DNA of 10,264 nucleotides from an uncultured Mollicutes bacterium. Lineage in GTDB: Bacteria; Bacillota_I; Bacilli_A; Acholeplasmatales; Anaeroplasmataceae. This document shows, piece by piece, positions 1 through 6,348 of this stretch. The notes below the pieces were generated by a model that was not told the DNA's origin, made no database searches, and saw nothing but the letters and a program-made list of their open reading frames with translations. A program made the translations under genes and the position numbers. Each line of letters starts with the position of its first letter. Position 1 is the first letter of the stretch. The stretch covers positions 1 through 10,264 of the forward strand of contig CALCWU010000050.1 of NCBI GenBank assembly GCA_937905855.1, written 5' to 3'.

Positions 1-106
1 TTTTAACATTTACTAGTTAATTATAGCATATTTAAGAAAAATTAAAAGAAAAAATTCCCAGTTTAAAAATGCCTTTAGCTAAAAAAATAATATTGAGGTG
101 AAATAT
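1..106. promoter_or_regulatory. Leader region upstream of spoIVB; weak promoter candidates
   Basis: No gene is visible here. On the plus strand GCATA (26-30) is followed 17 bases later by GAAAAAATT (48-56). This loosely resembles the GYATA / GRNAANNWT pattern of forespore sigma factors (sigmaF, sigmaG), which drive spoIVB in B. subtilis, but in DNA this AT-rich the match may be chance. On the minus strand TGCTATAAT (28 to 20) is an extended -10 pointing out of the left edge, without a recognisable -35. TTTAGCTAAA (74-83) is a 10-base palindrome of unknown meaning. Confidence 0.25.
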
Positions 107-1099
107 ATGAAAAAAATTGTGCTTTTTTGCTTATTTGTAATTGTTTCATTTATTAATATAAATATTTTTGCTTACAGCATTAATAAGGATGATTATATAT
201 ATGTAGGTGGTCAAAGTATTGGTCTTGATGTTAAAACTAATGTTTGCGTTGTAGGAACATATGGTATTGAGCTGGATGGTAAAATTTATAAGCCTTGGCA
301 GGATGCTAAAATTAAAGATGGTGATTATATTATTAAATATGCAAATACTAAGATTACTGATGCTAAAAGCTTAGAGGAAGCTGTTAAGGTAAATGGTTCT
401 AAAGAAAATGATATAACAATTAAAAGAAATAATTATATAATTGATACTAAGATTAAGCCAGTATTAAAAAATAATATAATATCGCTTGGCTTATATATAA
501 AGGATAATATTTTAGGAGTAGGTACATTAACCTATTATTTACCTAAATATAATTTGTTTGGATCCTTAGGACATAAGCTTACAAATAATGAAATTTATGG
601 TGGTAATATTTATAATGCAACAATAAATTCTATTATTAAATCAAAGCGTAATAGTGCTGGTGAAAAAAGAGCAAGTATTACTGGTGAGGCAATTGGTGAT
701 ATTCTTAAAAACACTATAAGTGGTGTTCATGGTAGGGCAAGCCTCGACACTAAGCAAATGGTATTAATGCAATATAAGAGAAGAGAAGAGGTTCATACTG
801 GTGATGCTTATATTCGTACCTGTATTGAAGGAAATAAGGTAGAAGAATTTAGTATTAGAATAACTAAATGCTATAATCAAAAGCAAAAGGATATTAAGGG
901 TATGAAAATTGAGGTTACTGATGAAAGATTAATAAGTAAAACAGGCGGAATCATTCAAGGAATGAGTGGAAGTCCTATTATTCAAGATAATAAGCTTGTA
1001 GGAGCCTTAACACATGTGATTTTAAGTAATCCTTTAGAGGGCTATGGTATTTATCTTGAATTTATGTATGATGATTTAGATATTAATATTAGTGAATAA
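107..1099 (+). CDS. spoIVB: SpoIVB-type sporulation serine protease (peptidase S55) with PDZ domain
   Basis: Predicted exported serine protease of 330 residues. In endospore formers SpoIVB is secreted by the forespore and cleaves SpoIVFA, which releases SpoIVFB to process pro-sigmaK. Visible parts are an N-terminal hydrophobic signal/anchor (about 3-22), a short PDZ-like region (about 45-115), then the S55 domain. The catalytic set is intact: His156 in FGSLGHKL, Asp272 in VTDERL and Ser287 in GGIIQGMSGSP. The 15-residue Asp-to-Ser spacing agrees with the B. subtilis residues as I recall them (D363, S378). It is shorter than B. subtilis SpoIVB (about 426 aa), mainly before the protease domain. 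The longest reading starts at a GTG at 98, but that GTG belongs to the Shine-Dalgarno GAGGTG (95-100), which sits six bases before ATG 107, so I start at 107. No other sporulation gene is in the window. The family call is very secure; that the cell sporulates is not shown. Confidence 0.93.
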   Translation: MKKIVLFCLFVIVSFININIFAYSINKDDYIYVGGQSIGLDVKTNVCVVGTYGIELDGKIYKPWQDAKIKDGDYIIKYANTKITDAKSLEEAVKVNGSKENDITIKRNNYIIDTKIKPVLKNNIISLGLYIKDNILGVGTLTYYLPKYNLFGSLGHKLTNNEIYGGNIYNATINSIIKSKRNSAGEKRASITGEAIGDILKNTISGVHGRASLDTKQMVLMQYKRREEVHTGDAYIRTCIEGNKVEEFSIRITKCYNQKQKDIKGMKIEVTDERLISKTGGIIQGMSGSPIIQDNKLVGALTHVILSNPLEGYGIYLEFMYDDLDINISE

Positions 1100-1131
1100 A
1101 AAAAGTTCGACCAAAATAGGTCGAGCTTTTT
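1100..1131. terminator. Bidirectional intrinsic terminator between spoIVB and the small membrane protein gene
   Basis: Two 13-base arms pair: 1100-1112 (A5 then GTTCGACC) with 1119-1131 (GGTCGAGC then T5), with one G-T wobble and a six-base loop. The A run on one side and T run on the other let it work for both converging genes. It starts directly after the spoIVB stop and overlaps the stop codon of the minus-strand gene. Confidence 0.9.
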
Positions 1132-1342
1132 ATACATGACCAAAATTAGTAACAAGTAAATAAATTAATGTACCAATTGATCCAGCAACCATTGCTATAC
1201 ATAAAATCCAAATTAATATTTGTCCCCAGGTTGTTTTATAAGGATTAACGTATGGCTTTTTTGACTTATCTTTCTTTTGTTTTTTTGCTTTTTTTACAGG
1301 CTTCTTTGTATTTTTAACAACTACTTTTTTATTTTCTTCCAT
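1130..1342 (-). CDS. Small Lys-rich single-pass membrane protein, function unknown
   Basis: A 70-residue protein that I do not recognise. Residues 1-32 are very rich in Lys with almost no hydrophobic patches (KKAKKQKKDKSKK near 18-30). Then comes YVNPYKTTWG (31-40) and one membrane helix (about 41-65), ending in NFGHV. By the positive-inside rule the Lys-rich arm should be cytoplasmic, where it could bind nucleic acid, ribosomes or acidic lipid head groups; that is inference. The start is supported by AGGTGA a few bases before ATG (on the minus strand TAGGTGATAAAATG). It is a single gene, convergent with spoIVB through a shared terminator and divergent from dinB. It may be a lineage-specific relative of the short Firmicutes membrane protein families such as DUF4044, but I cannot establish that by eye. 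Confidence 0.75.
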   Translation of the reverse strand: MEENKKVVVKNTKKPVKKAKKQKKDKSKKPYVNPYKTTWGQILIWILCIAMVAGSIGTLIYLLVTNFGHV

Positions 1343-1442
1343 TTTATCACCTAAAAATCTTCAAAATTATTTTATGATATTATATAATATAGATATACTA
1401 ATTTATTATACTATAATTTTTTTGAAAAAGGAAGATGATTTG
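1343..1442. promoter_or_regulatory. Divergent promoter region between the small membrane protein gene and dinB
   Basis: This 100-base AT-rich gap must hold promoters for both directions. For dinB the best pair is TTCAAA (1360-1365), 17 bases, then TATAAT (1383-1388); a second TATAAT lies at 1412-1417. On the minus strand TATAAT boxes occur at 1384-1379 and 1410-1405, without good -35 boxes. I see no LexA (SOS) box of the Bacillus form (GAAC-N4-GTTC) here. Such boxes arise easily by chance at this base composition. Confidence 0.35.
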
Positions 1443-2612
1443 ATGAAAAATAATGCAAAAATAATATTTCATATTGATTTAAATATGTTTTTTTGCACTG
1501 TTGCGGCTATTTTAAATCCTTCCTTGAGAGGTAAAGCCTTTGCTGTTGGTAGAGAAAATACCTACAAGGGTGTAATTTCTACTGCATCATATGAAGCTAG
1601 AGCCTATGGAATTCATTCGGGAATGTCACTTGTTGATGCTTATCGTAAGAAGCATGATTTAATTGTTGTATCAGTCGATTATAATCATTTTGTTGAATAT
1701 CATAATAAATTTATTTCCTTGTTAAAGGAATATACTAATTTAATTGAGGTTGCTTCAATTGATGAGGCCTATTTAGATATGAGTGAAATAGCTAAAACAA
1801 GGCATCCTGTTGATGTAGCTAAGGAGATTCAGCAAAGATTATATAAGCAATATGGTCTTTCCTCATCTATTGGCATTGCTCCTACACTTTTTTTAGCTAA
1901 AATGGGCTCTGATATGAAAAAGCCAATGGGACTTACGATTATTCGTAAAAGAGAGGTAGAAAAGATTTTATTTCCCCTATCTGTTAAGGATATTTTTGGC
2001 ATTGGCAAGAAAACCTATCCTAAGCTTATCGAAAATAATATTAATACTATTGGCGAATTAATTAATCAGCGTGATAAGTCGATTAGTTTAATTGGGGAAA
2101 ACGCTTATAATTATGTGTATAATGCAGTTTATGGTAATACATCTAATGTTGTTGATGGCAATAGATATTCTGATTCGCAAAGCATTTCCACCTCGCAAAC
2201 CTATGATTATCCTTTACAAACTGAGGATGATATTTTATTTGAATTAAGAGGTATGACTAAAAAGCTTGTAAGAAAATTAAATGCGGATAATTATTATACT
2301 AAAACTATCCGCGTAACATTTAGAAATACTGACTTCAAAACCTATTCAAAGGGTAAAAGTGTTGATTATACTAATGATTTTTATGAAATTTTTGATGTTG
2401 TAAGTGAAATTATTGCTGATAATTATCATAATGAGCCTTTAAGATTAGTAGGTGTAGAATTATCAGGGCTTGAAAAAAATATTCCCCTTGAGTACAATTT
2501 GTTTACATATCAAAGTATAACTGAAAAGGAAAACAATCTTAAATCCTTAATAACGGAATTTAAAGAAAAATATGGTGATAATTTTATTCAAAAAGGCGTA
2601 GATAAGAAATAA
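1443..2612 (+). CDS. dinB: DNA polymerase IV (Y-family translesion polymerase)
   Basis: Low-fidelity polymerase that copies past damaged bases; 389 residues, a normal length. Palm residues are present: Asp12 in HIDLNMFF and the Asp107-Glu108 pair in SIDEAYLD, the three metal ligands of the family, with Phe17 at the steric-gate position. The STASYEARAYGIHSGMS block, the thumb helix-hairpin-helix (IFGIGKKTY) and a little-finger domain follow in order. Near the C terminus PLEYNLF resembles a degenerate sliding-clamp-binding motif (QxxLF type), followed by the usual KSLITEFKEKYG tail. The longest reading begins at ATG 1374, adding 23 hydrophobic residues with no ribosome site. I choose ATG 1443, which has AGGAAG (1429-1434) eight bases upstream and begins just before the conserved core. 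The FFCTVA stretch departs from the common FFASVE, suggesting a divergent subgroup. Its 3' end overlaps ispH on the opposite strand. Confidence 0.93.
   Translation: MKNNAKIIFHIDLNMFFCTVAAILNPSLRGKAFAVGRENTYKGVISTASYEARAYGIHSGMSLVDAYRKKHDLIVVSVDYNHFVEYHNKFISLLKEYTNLIEVASIDEAYLDMSEIAKTRHPVDVAKEIQQRLYKQYGLSSSIGIAPTLFLAKMGSDMKKPMGLTIIRKREVEKILFPLSVKDIFGIGKKTYPKLIENNINTIGELINQRDKSISLIGENAYNYVYNAVYGNTSNVVDGNRYSDSQSISTSQTYDYPLQTEDDILFELRGMTKKLVRKLNADNYYTKTIRVTFRNTDFKTYSKGKSVDYTNDFYEIFDVVSEIIADNYHNEPLRLVGVELSGLEKNIPLEYNLFTYQSITEKENNLKSLITEFKEKYGDNFIQKGVDKK
2584..2612. other. 29-base antisense overlap of the dinB and ispH coding ends
   Basis: The dinB stop TAA is at 2610-2612 and the ispH stop, read on the minus strand, is at 2586-2584, so the last 29 bases of each gene code for both. 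No stem followed by a T run is visible on either strand near the junction. The two transcripts should therefore overlap tail to tail unless another mechanism stops them. Confidence 0.85.
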
Positions 2613-3450
2613 CCTCATCTGTTACCTCTTTAGGAGTAGAAGCCCCAGAAGAAACATTAACTGTTTTTATACCCTCAAGCATTTTAGGGTCTAGTTCTTT
2701 AACTGATGATATTAGGATAGTTTTAATATGGGATATTTCTTCACTAACCTTAACTAGCTTATTAGTATTTGAACTATGCTTATCACCAACAACTATACAT
2801 AAATCGGCCATTGGCTGGTTTGCCATTGCATGCTGACGAATAGTGGTGGCACCACAAATTTTATCATCATAAATTAGATTTTTGTATTTATTTTCTAAAG
2901 CAGTTTTAATATCTAAAATATCATAAATAGATAATGTTGTTTGATTAGTAGCATAAATTTTATCATCATTTATATTTAATGACTCTAGGTCATTTAATGA
3001 ACTTATTAGATGAATACTAGAAGAAATTCCTAATATTCCTTCAGCCTCAGGGTGACCCTTGGTACCAATATAAATTATTTCATAGCCAAGCTCTAAATGC
3101 TTTTTAATTTCTTCTTGAACCTTTAAAACATTTTTACAGGTTGTGTCAATAATATCAAGATTTTTTTGGCGGGCTATATCATAAAAAATTGGCGGAACAC
3201 CATGTGCTGAAAAAACAACACTTCCGGATTTAATTTCCTTAAGCTCCATAAGCTTAGTTTTGTTTTTATCATCTAAAACAATTACACCCTTATTTTTGAG
3301 GGAATCAACAACTATATCATTATGAATTATTCTACCAAGTAGATAGATTGGCTTTTGATATTTTGAATCGTTTATAGCTTCATCTAAGATTCTTAGAGCT
3401 CTACTAACGCCAAGACAAAAGCCTTGGGGTTTGATTACGTTTACATTCAT
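2584..3450 (-). CDS. ispH: 4-hydroxy-3-methylbut-2-enyl diphosphate reductase (IspH/LytB)
   Basis: Last enzyme of the MEP (non-mevalonate) isoprenoid pathway. It is a cytoplasmic [4Fe-4S] enzyme that reduces HMBPP to IPP and DMAPP. At 288 residues it is full length. The three cluster ligands are Cys12 (GFCLGV), Cys105 (DTTCKNV) and Cys199 (KICGATTIRQ). Other family blocks are GRIIHN, SAHGVPP, GHPEAEG with the catalytic Glu, TNQTTLS, SSNTNKL and SSGASTP. The start is fixed by the GFCLGV distance and by GGTGA five bases before ATG on the minus strand. It implies that the cell makes isoprenoids by the MEP route, for example for undecaprenyl carrier lipid. It is divergent from the cshB-like gene and convergent with dinB. 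I find no intrinsic terminator after its stop. Confidence 0.96.
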   Translation of the reverse strand: MNVNVIKPQGFCLGVSRALRILDEAINDSKYQKPIYLLGRIIHNDIVVDSLKNKGVIVLDDKNKTKLMELKEIKSGSVVFSAHGVPPIFYDIARQKNLDIIDTTCKNVLKVQEEIKKHLELGYEIIYIGTKGHPEAEGILGISSSIHLISSLNDLESLNINDDKIYATNQTTLSIYDILDIKTALENKYKNLIYDDKICGATTIRQHAMANQPMADLCIVVGDKHSSNTNKLVKVSEEISHIKTILISSVKELDPKMLEGIKTVNVSSGASTPKEVTDEVISYLRLFE

Positions 3451-3466
3451 TTAAATCACCGTTATT

Positions 3467-3496
3467 ATTATAACATAGCTATTAATATCTTGCCAA
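3467..3496 (-). promoter_or_regulatory. Housekeeping promoter of ispH
   Basis: Read on the minus strand: -35 TTGGCA (3496-3491, five of six consensus bases), an 18-base spacer, and -10 TATAAT (3472-3467) with the extended TG (TGTTATAAT). Transcription would start around 3460, about ten bases before the ispH start codon, giving a very short leader that still includes the ribosome site. Confidence 0.7.
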
Positions 3497-3534
3497 GAGT
3501 TCAAAAAAATGATAATATTAAATGTAATATGTTT

Positions 3535-3543
3535 TGTTATAAA
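3535..3543 (+). promoter_or_regulatory. Possible extended -10 promoter for the helicase operon
   Basis: TGTTATAAA (3535-3543) is an extended -10 element. I see no convincing -35 at 16-18 bases upstream. Transcription would begin near 3550, just before the GGAGG ribosome site. Confidence 0.4.
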
Positions 3544-3555
3544 TATTTAAAAAAA

Positions 3556-3588
3556 GGAGGAAGACCTTTGGTCTTTTAAGATATAATG
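3556..3588 (+). promoter_or_regulatory. Unusual ribosome-binding leader: distant Shine-Dalgarno, hairpin and minigene before the helicase start
   Basis: A strong GGAGG lies at 3556-3560, but the only workable helicase start, ATG 3586, is 25 bases further on, far beyond normal spacing. Between them is a perfect 6-bp inverted repeat with a three-base loop (AAGACC 3561-3566, TTT, GGTCTT 3570-3575). If it folds, the site is brought to about ten bases from the ATG. Alternatively, TTG 3568 lies seven bases after GGAGG and opens a three-codon frame (TTG GTC TTT TAA, 3568-3579) that ends six bases before the ATG. An in-frame TAA rules out extending the helicase upstream. Which reading is right cannot be told from sequence alone. 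Confidence 0.6.
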
Positions 3589-4893
3589 TTTTTTGATTCA
3601 TATGATTTAAAGGATTACATAGTAAGAGCTATTAAGGACTTAAATTTTAAGAGCTTTAGTGAGGTTCAAAGAGAGGTTTTTAATAACTGGGACAAGAATA
3701 AAAATTTATTAGTTAAATCAAAAACTGGTAGTGGTAAAACTCATGCCTTTTTAATACCAATTTTTGAGCATTTAGATGAGTCATTAAAGGAGGTACAGGC
3801 TTTAATTATTGCCCCTACTAAGGAGCTTGCAATGCAAATTTATAAGGTTGCTCAGCATATGGCTTCTTTTTCTAGTGAAAGCATTAATATAAAGCTTTAT
3901 GTTGGTGGTACGGATAAGGAAAGAGAAATTGAAAAAATTAAGGCTAATATGCCTCAAATTGTTATAGGTACACCTGGTAAGATTCATGATTTAGCGATAA
4001 AGGAAAATGCTTTAAAAATCTATAAAGCTAAATATTTTGTTGTAGATGAGATGGATATGACTCTTGATCAGGGCTATATGGATGAATTAGATCAAATAGC
4101 TGCAATTGTTAAGGATTCTAAAATGCTTTTCTGTTCAGCAACAATTGCTGTATCATTAATGCCTTTTTGTAAGAAGTATTTAGATTCACCAGTAATAATT
4201 GATTTAGAAAATAAATCAGAACTTAAAATTAAGCATATTTGGATTCCTATTAAGCATAAGGAGAGAATGGAAGTGCTTGATAGTTTAATGGCGACAATGC
4301 AGCCATATCTTGCAATAATATTTGCTAATAAAAAGGAAACTGTAAAGGAAATTGGTGCTCATCTTCATAGCCTTGGTATCGATGTTGCGGTTTTACATGG
4401 TGATTTAGATCAACGTCAAAGAAAAAGAACGTTAAGAGAAATTGCCGATTTAAAATATCAATATGTTGTAGCCTCTGATTTATTTGCTCGTGGTATTGAT
4501 ATTGAGGGTGTTTCACACATTATAAATTTTGATTTACCATATAATTATGAATTTTATGTTCATCGTAGTGGTAGAACTGGTAGAATGAATCAAGAGGGAA
4601 TCGTTTATACACTATATGATGATTTAGATGATGAATATCTTAATAATTTAGCTAAGAAGGGTATTAAACCAGAATATTATGAAATAAAGAATAAGGAGCT
4701 TGTTCCTTATAAGGGAAGAAATACTCGTAAAGAAAGAATTAAGCCTAAAACAGATTATGAGCGTGAAGCGGCTAAATTTGTTCCAAAGGATACAAAGGTA
4801 AAGCCAGGCTATAAGAAGAAGCGTCAAGAAAAAATAAAAGAGATTGCGGAAAAATTAAAAAAACAGGATAGAAAAAATAGGAGATTTAGATAA
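3586..4893 (+). CDS. cshB: DEAD-box RNA helicase, CshB-like
   Basis: ATP-dependent RNA unwinding enzyme of 435 residues, expected to help ribosome assembly, RNA turnover or cold adaptation. Motifs in order are a Q-motif region (LNFKSFSEVQ), motif I SKTGSGKT (45-52), Ia APTKEL, Ib TPGK, motif II DEMD (154-157), motif III SAT (184-186), motif V ASDLFARGIDIEGV and motif VI HRSGRTGR (326-333). After the two RecA domains there is a basic tail of about 60 residues (for example KPGYKKKRQEKIKEIAEK), as in CshB. Motif II reads DEMD in place of DEAD, a change also tolerated in related helicases. In B. subtilis ispH (yqfP) and cshB (yqfR) are near neighbours, which supports the subfamily call; here they are divergent. 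It lies one base upstream of the DegV-family gene, so the two are probably translated in a coupled way. DEAD-box assignment is certain; the CshB label is likely. Confidence 0.9.
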   Translation: MFFDSYDLKDYIVRAIKDLNFKSFSEVQREVFNNWDKNKNLLVKSKTGSGKTHAFLIPIFEHLDESLKEVQALIIAPTKELAMQIYKVAQHMASFSSESINIKLYVGGTDKEREIEKIKANMPQIVIGTPGKIHDLAIKENALKIYKAKYFVVDEMDMTLDQGYMDELDQIAAIVKDSKMLFCSATIAVSLMPFCKKYLDSPVIIDLENKSELKIKHIWIPIKHKERMEVLDSLMATMQPYLAIIFANKKETVKEIGAHLHSLGIDVAVLHGDLDQRQRKRTLREIADLKYQYVVASDLFARGIDIEGVSHIINFDLPYNYEFYVHRSGRTGRMNQEGIVYTLYDDLDDEYLNNLAKKGIKPEYYEIKNKELVPYKGRNTRKERIKPKTDYEREAAKFVPKDTKVKPGYKKKRQEKIKEIAEKLKKQDRKNRRFR

Positions 4894-4894
4894 T

Positions 4895-5767
4895 ATGAAT
4901 GATTATGTTATTATATCCGATTCAACAATGGATATGCCAAATGAATTTGTTTTAGAAAACAATATTGAAGTAATACCAATGGATTTTATCTTAGATGGTA
5001 AGGAATATAAAAATTATTTAGATTATCGTGAAATTGATTTTAAGGATTTTTATGATCAATTGCGTAAGGGTGCAAGATGTAGTACAAGTCAAATATCAAT
5101 TCAAACAACAATTGGTACCTATGAAAAATATTTGCGTGATGGTAAGGATATCCTAGGAATAGTTTTTTCATCAGGATTATCTGGAAGCTTTAATTCGGTA
5201 AGACTTGCTTGTAGTGAGCTTAAGGAAAAATATCCTGATCGCAAAATAATGCTAATAGATTCTAAATGTGCCTCATCTGGAGAAGGTCTTTTAGTATGGT
5301 ATGCTAATGAATTTAAGAAAAGTGGCTTAAGCCTTCTTGATTGCTATAATAAAACAAAAGAATTAGTTAATAAGTTATGTCATTGGTTTACTGTTGATGA
5401 TATTGATACCCTAAGAAGAGGTGGAAGAGTAAGTGGTGGTGCGGCATTTGCAGCTAAAACCTTAAACATTAAACCCGTTCTTCATGTTGATGATGATGGA
5501 CATTTAATCCCAATTTATAAAAAAATTGGTAGAAAATCAGCAATAAGAGCAATTGTTAATTCTTATGAAAAGCTAAGAGATACTAATATTAAGCAAATGA
5601 TAATTATATCTCATGGTGATTGCGAGGAAGATGCAAAATATTTAGAGTCAGAAATTAAAAAAATCACACCAGATGCTAGTTTTATGATTTCTAAAATTGG
5701 CCCTGTAATTGGTGCTCATTCTGGTCCAGGGACACTTGCTTTATTCTTTATTGGAACAAAGCGTTAA
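4895..5767 (+). CDS. DegV family fatty-acid-binding protein (FakB type)
   Basis: 290-residue cytoplasmic protein of the DegV/EDD fold. Members bind one fatty acid and, where studied (FakB), present it to the kinase FakA for phosphorylation and entry into phospholipid. Family blocks seen are the N-terminal ISDSTMDMP, the TSQ fatty-acid head-group motif (64-66), SSGLSGSFNS (92-101), WFTVDDIDTLRRGGRVS and the C-terminal IGPVIGAHSGPGTLALFF. The ribosome site AGGAG (4879-4883) is inside the end of the helicase gene, and the ATG follows the helicase stop by one base. The pair is closed by a strong terminator. No fakA or other lipid gene is in the window, so the fatty acid preference and partner are unknown. 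The function is inferred from family only. Confidence 0.92.
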   Translation: MNDYVIISDSTMDMPNEFVLENNIEVIPMDFILDGKEYKNYLDYREIDFKDFYDQLRKGARCSTSQISIQTTIGTYEKYLRDGKDILGIVFSSGLSGSFNSVRLACSELKEKYPDRKIMLIDSKCASSGEGLLVWYANEFKKSGLSLLDCYNKTKELVNKLCHWFTVDDIDTLRRGGRVSGGAAFAAKTLNIKPVLHVDDDGHLIPIYKKIGRKSAIRAIVNSYEKLRDTNIKQMIIISHGDCEEDAKYLESEIKKITPDASFMISKIGPVIGAHSGPGTLALFFIGTKR

Positions 5768-5792
5768 AAAAAGAAGCAAAAGCTTCTTTTTT
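5767..5792. terminator. Bidirectional intrinsic terminator between the DegV-family and TetR-type genes
   Basis: Perfect 11-bp arms (A6 then GAAGC, 5767-5777, and GCTTC then T6, 5782-5792) around an AAAA loop. It follows the DegV stop at once and reaches into the stop codon of the converging TetR gene, so it should end both transcripts. Confidence 0.9.
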
Positions 5793-6348
5793 ATTTGGCT
5801 ATTTTTAATAATAATTGATTAATTAGAACTGCAATATCATCGAGTGTTAAATCAAGATCACCGCGGAAATAGTCAACAACTAAGTAAATGATACCATTTG
5901 TTAAAAAGCTGATTTCGGCCTTTCTTGTTTTGGGATCATTGGCAAGTCTTAAAAAATAATAATATTTATTTAATCTTTGGAAACACATATTTTTTAGCTT
6001 ATCAATGAATTTGATAGGAAAATCTGCCTTAAAAAGCATTTTATAAATTTCTTCATTTTCCTTTAATGTTAGTAAGACCTTATTAATATAAGGCATAAAT
6101 TCATTATTGTTTCTTTTAGAAAATTCATCCATAGTATTTTCTAAAAGTGTGAAAATTTCATCCTCAAATTCTTCAATAACAGCATATATATCCTGGTAAT
6201 GACAATAAAATGTACTTTTTGATATATCAGCACGCTCAACAATTTCTTTAACGGATATTTTATTAATATCCTTTTTTTCTTCTAATATTTTAGCAAATGC
6301 CTCACGAATTAATTTCTTAGATCGAATTGAATTTCTATACTCAGCCAT
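5791..6348 (-). CDS. TetR/AcrR family transcriptional repressor
   Basis: 185-residue one-component regulator. The N-terminal DNA-binding domain is plain: an opening helix (SIRSKKLIREAFAKILEEK), then the helix-turn-helix ISVKEIVERADISKSTFYCHY (about 31-51), the family hallmark. The rest (about 55-185) is a helical ligand/dimer domain with no metal or obvious drug motif; the arrangement resembles the AcrR/DhaS-like group with a C-terminal TetR_C-type domain. The start is supported by GAGGT six bases upstream of the ATG on the minus strand. It is divergent from the ABC operon across a 170-base gap with dyads, the usual layout for a repressor that controls itself and its neighbour. The likely ligand is whatever the exporter moves, but nothing in the sequence names it. 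Confidence 0.92.
   Translation of the reverse strand: MAEYRNSIRSKKLIREAFAKILEEKKDINKISVKEIVERADISKSTFYCHYQDIYAVIEEFEDEIFTLLENTMDEFSKRNNNEFMPYINKVLLTLKENEEIYKMLFKADFPIKFIDKLKNMCFQRLNKYYYFLRLANDPKTRKAEISFLTNGIIYLVVDYFRGDLDLTLDDIAVLINQLLLKIAK

Noticed and set aside
7..9. Start codon of a gene running off the left edge on the minus strand
   Set aside because: An ATG follows an extended -10 on that strand, but there is no ribosome site and only nine bases of frame are visible.
98..106. GTG start at 98 for spoIVB
   Set aside because: The GTG is part of the Shine-Dalgarno GAGGTG that serves ATG 107, so it cannot well be the start codon.
1374..1442. 23-residue N-terminal extension of DNA polymerase IV
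   Set aside because: It has no ribosome site and lies in the promoter region; ATG 1443 has AGGAAG at good spacing and starts next to the conserved core.
3561..3577. Helicase leader hairpin as an intrinsic terminator or attenuator
   Set aside because: The stem is only 6 bp with three G-C pairs and is followed by just a few T before AAG, too weak for a terminator on its own.
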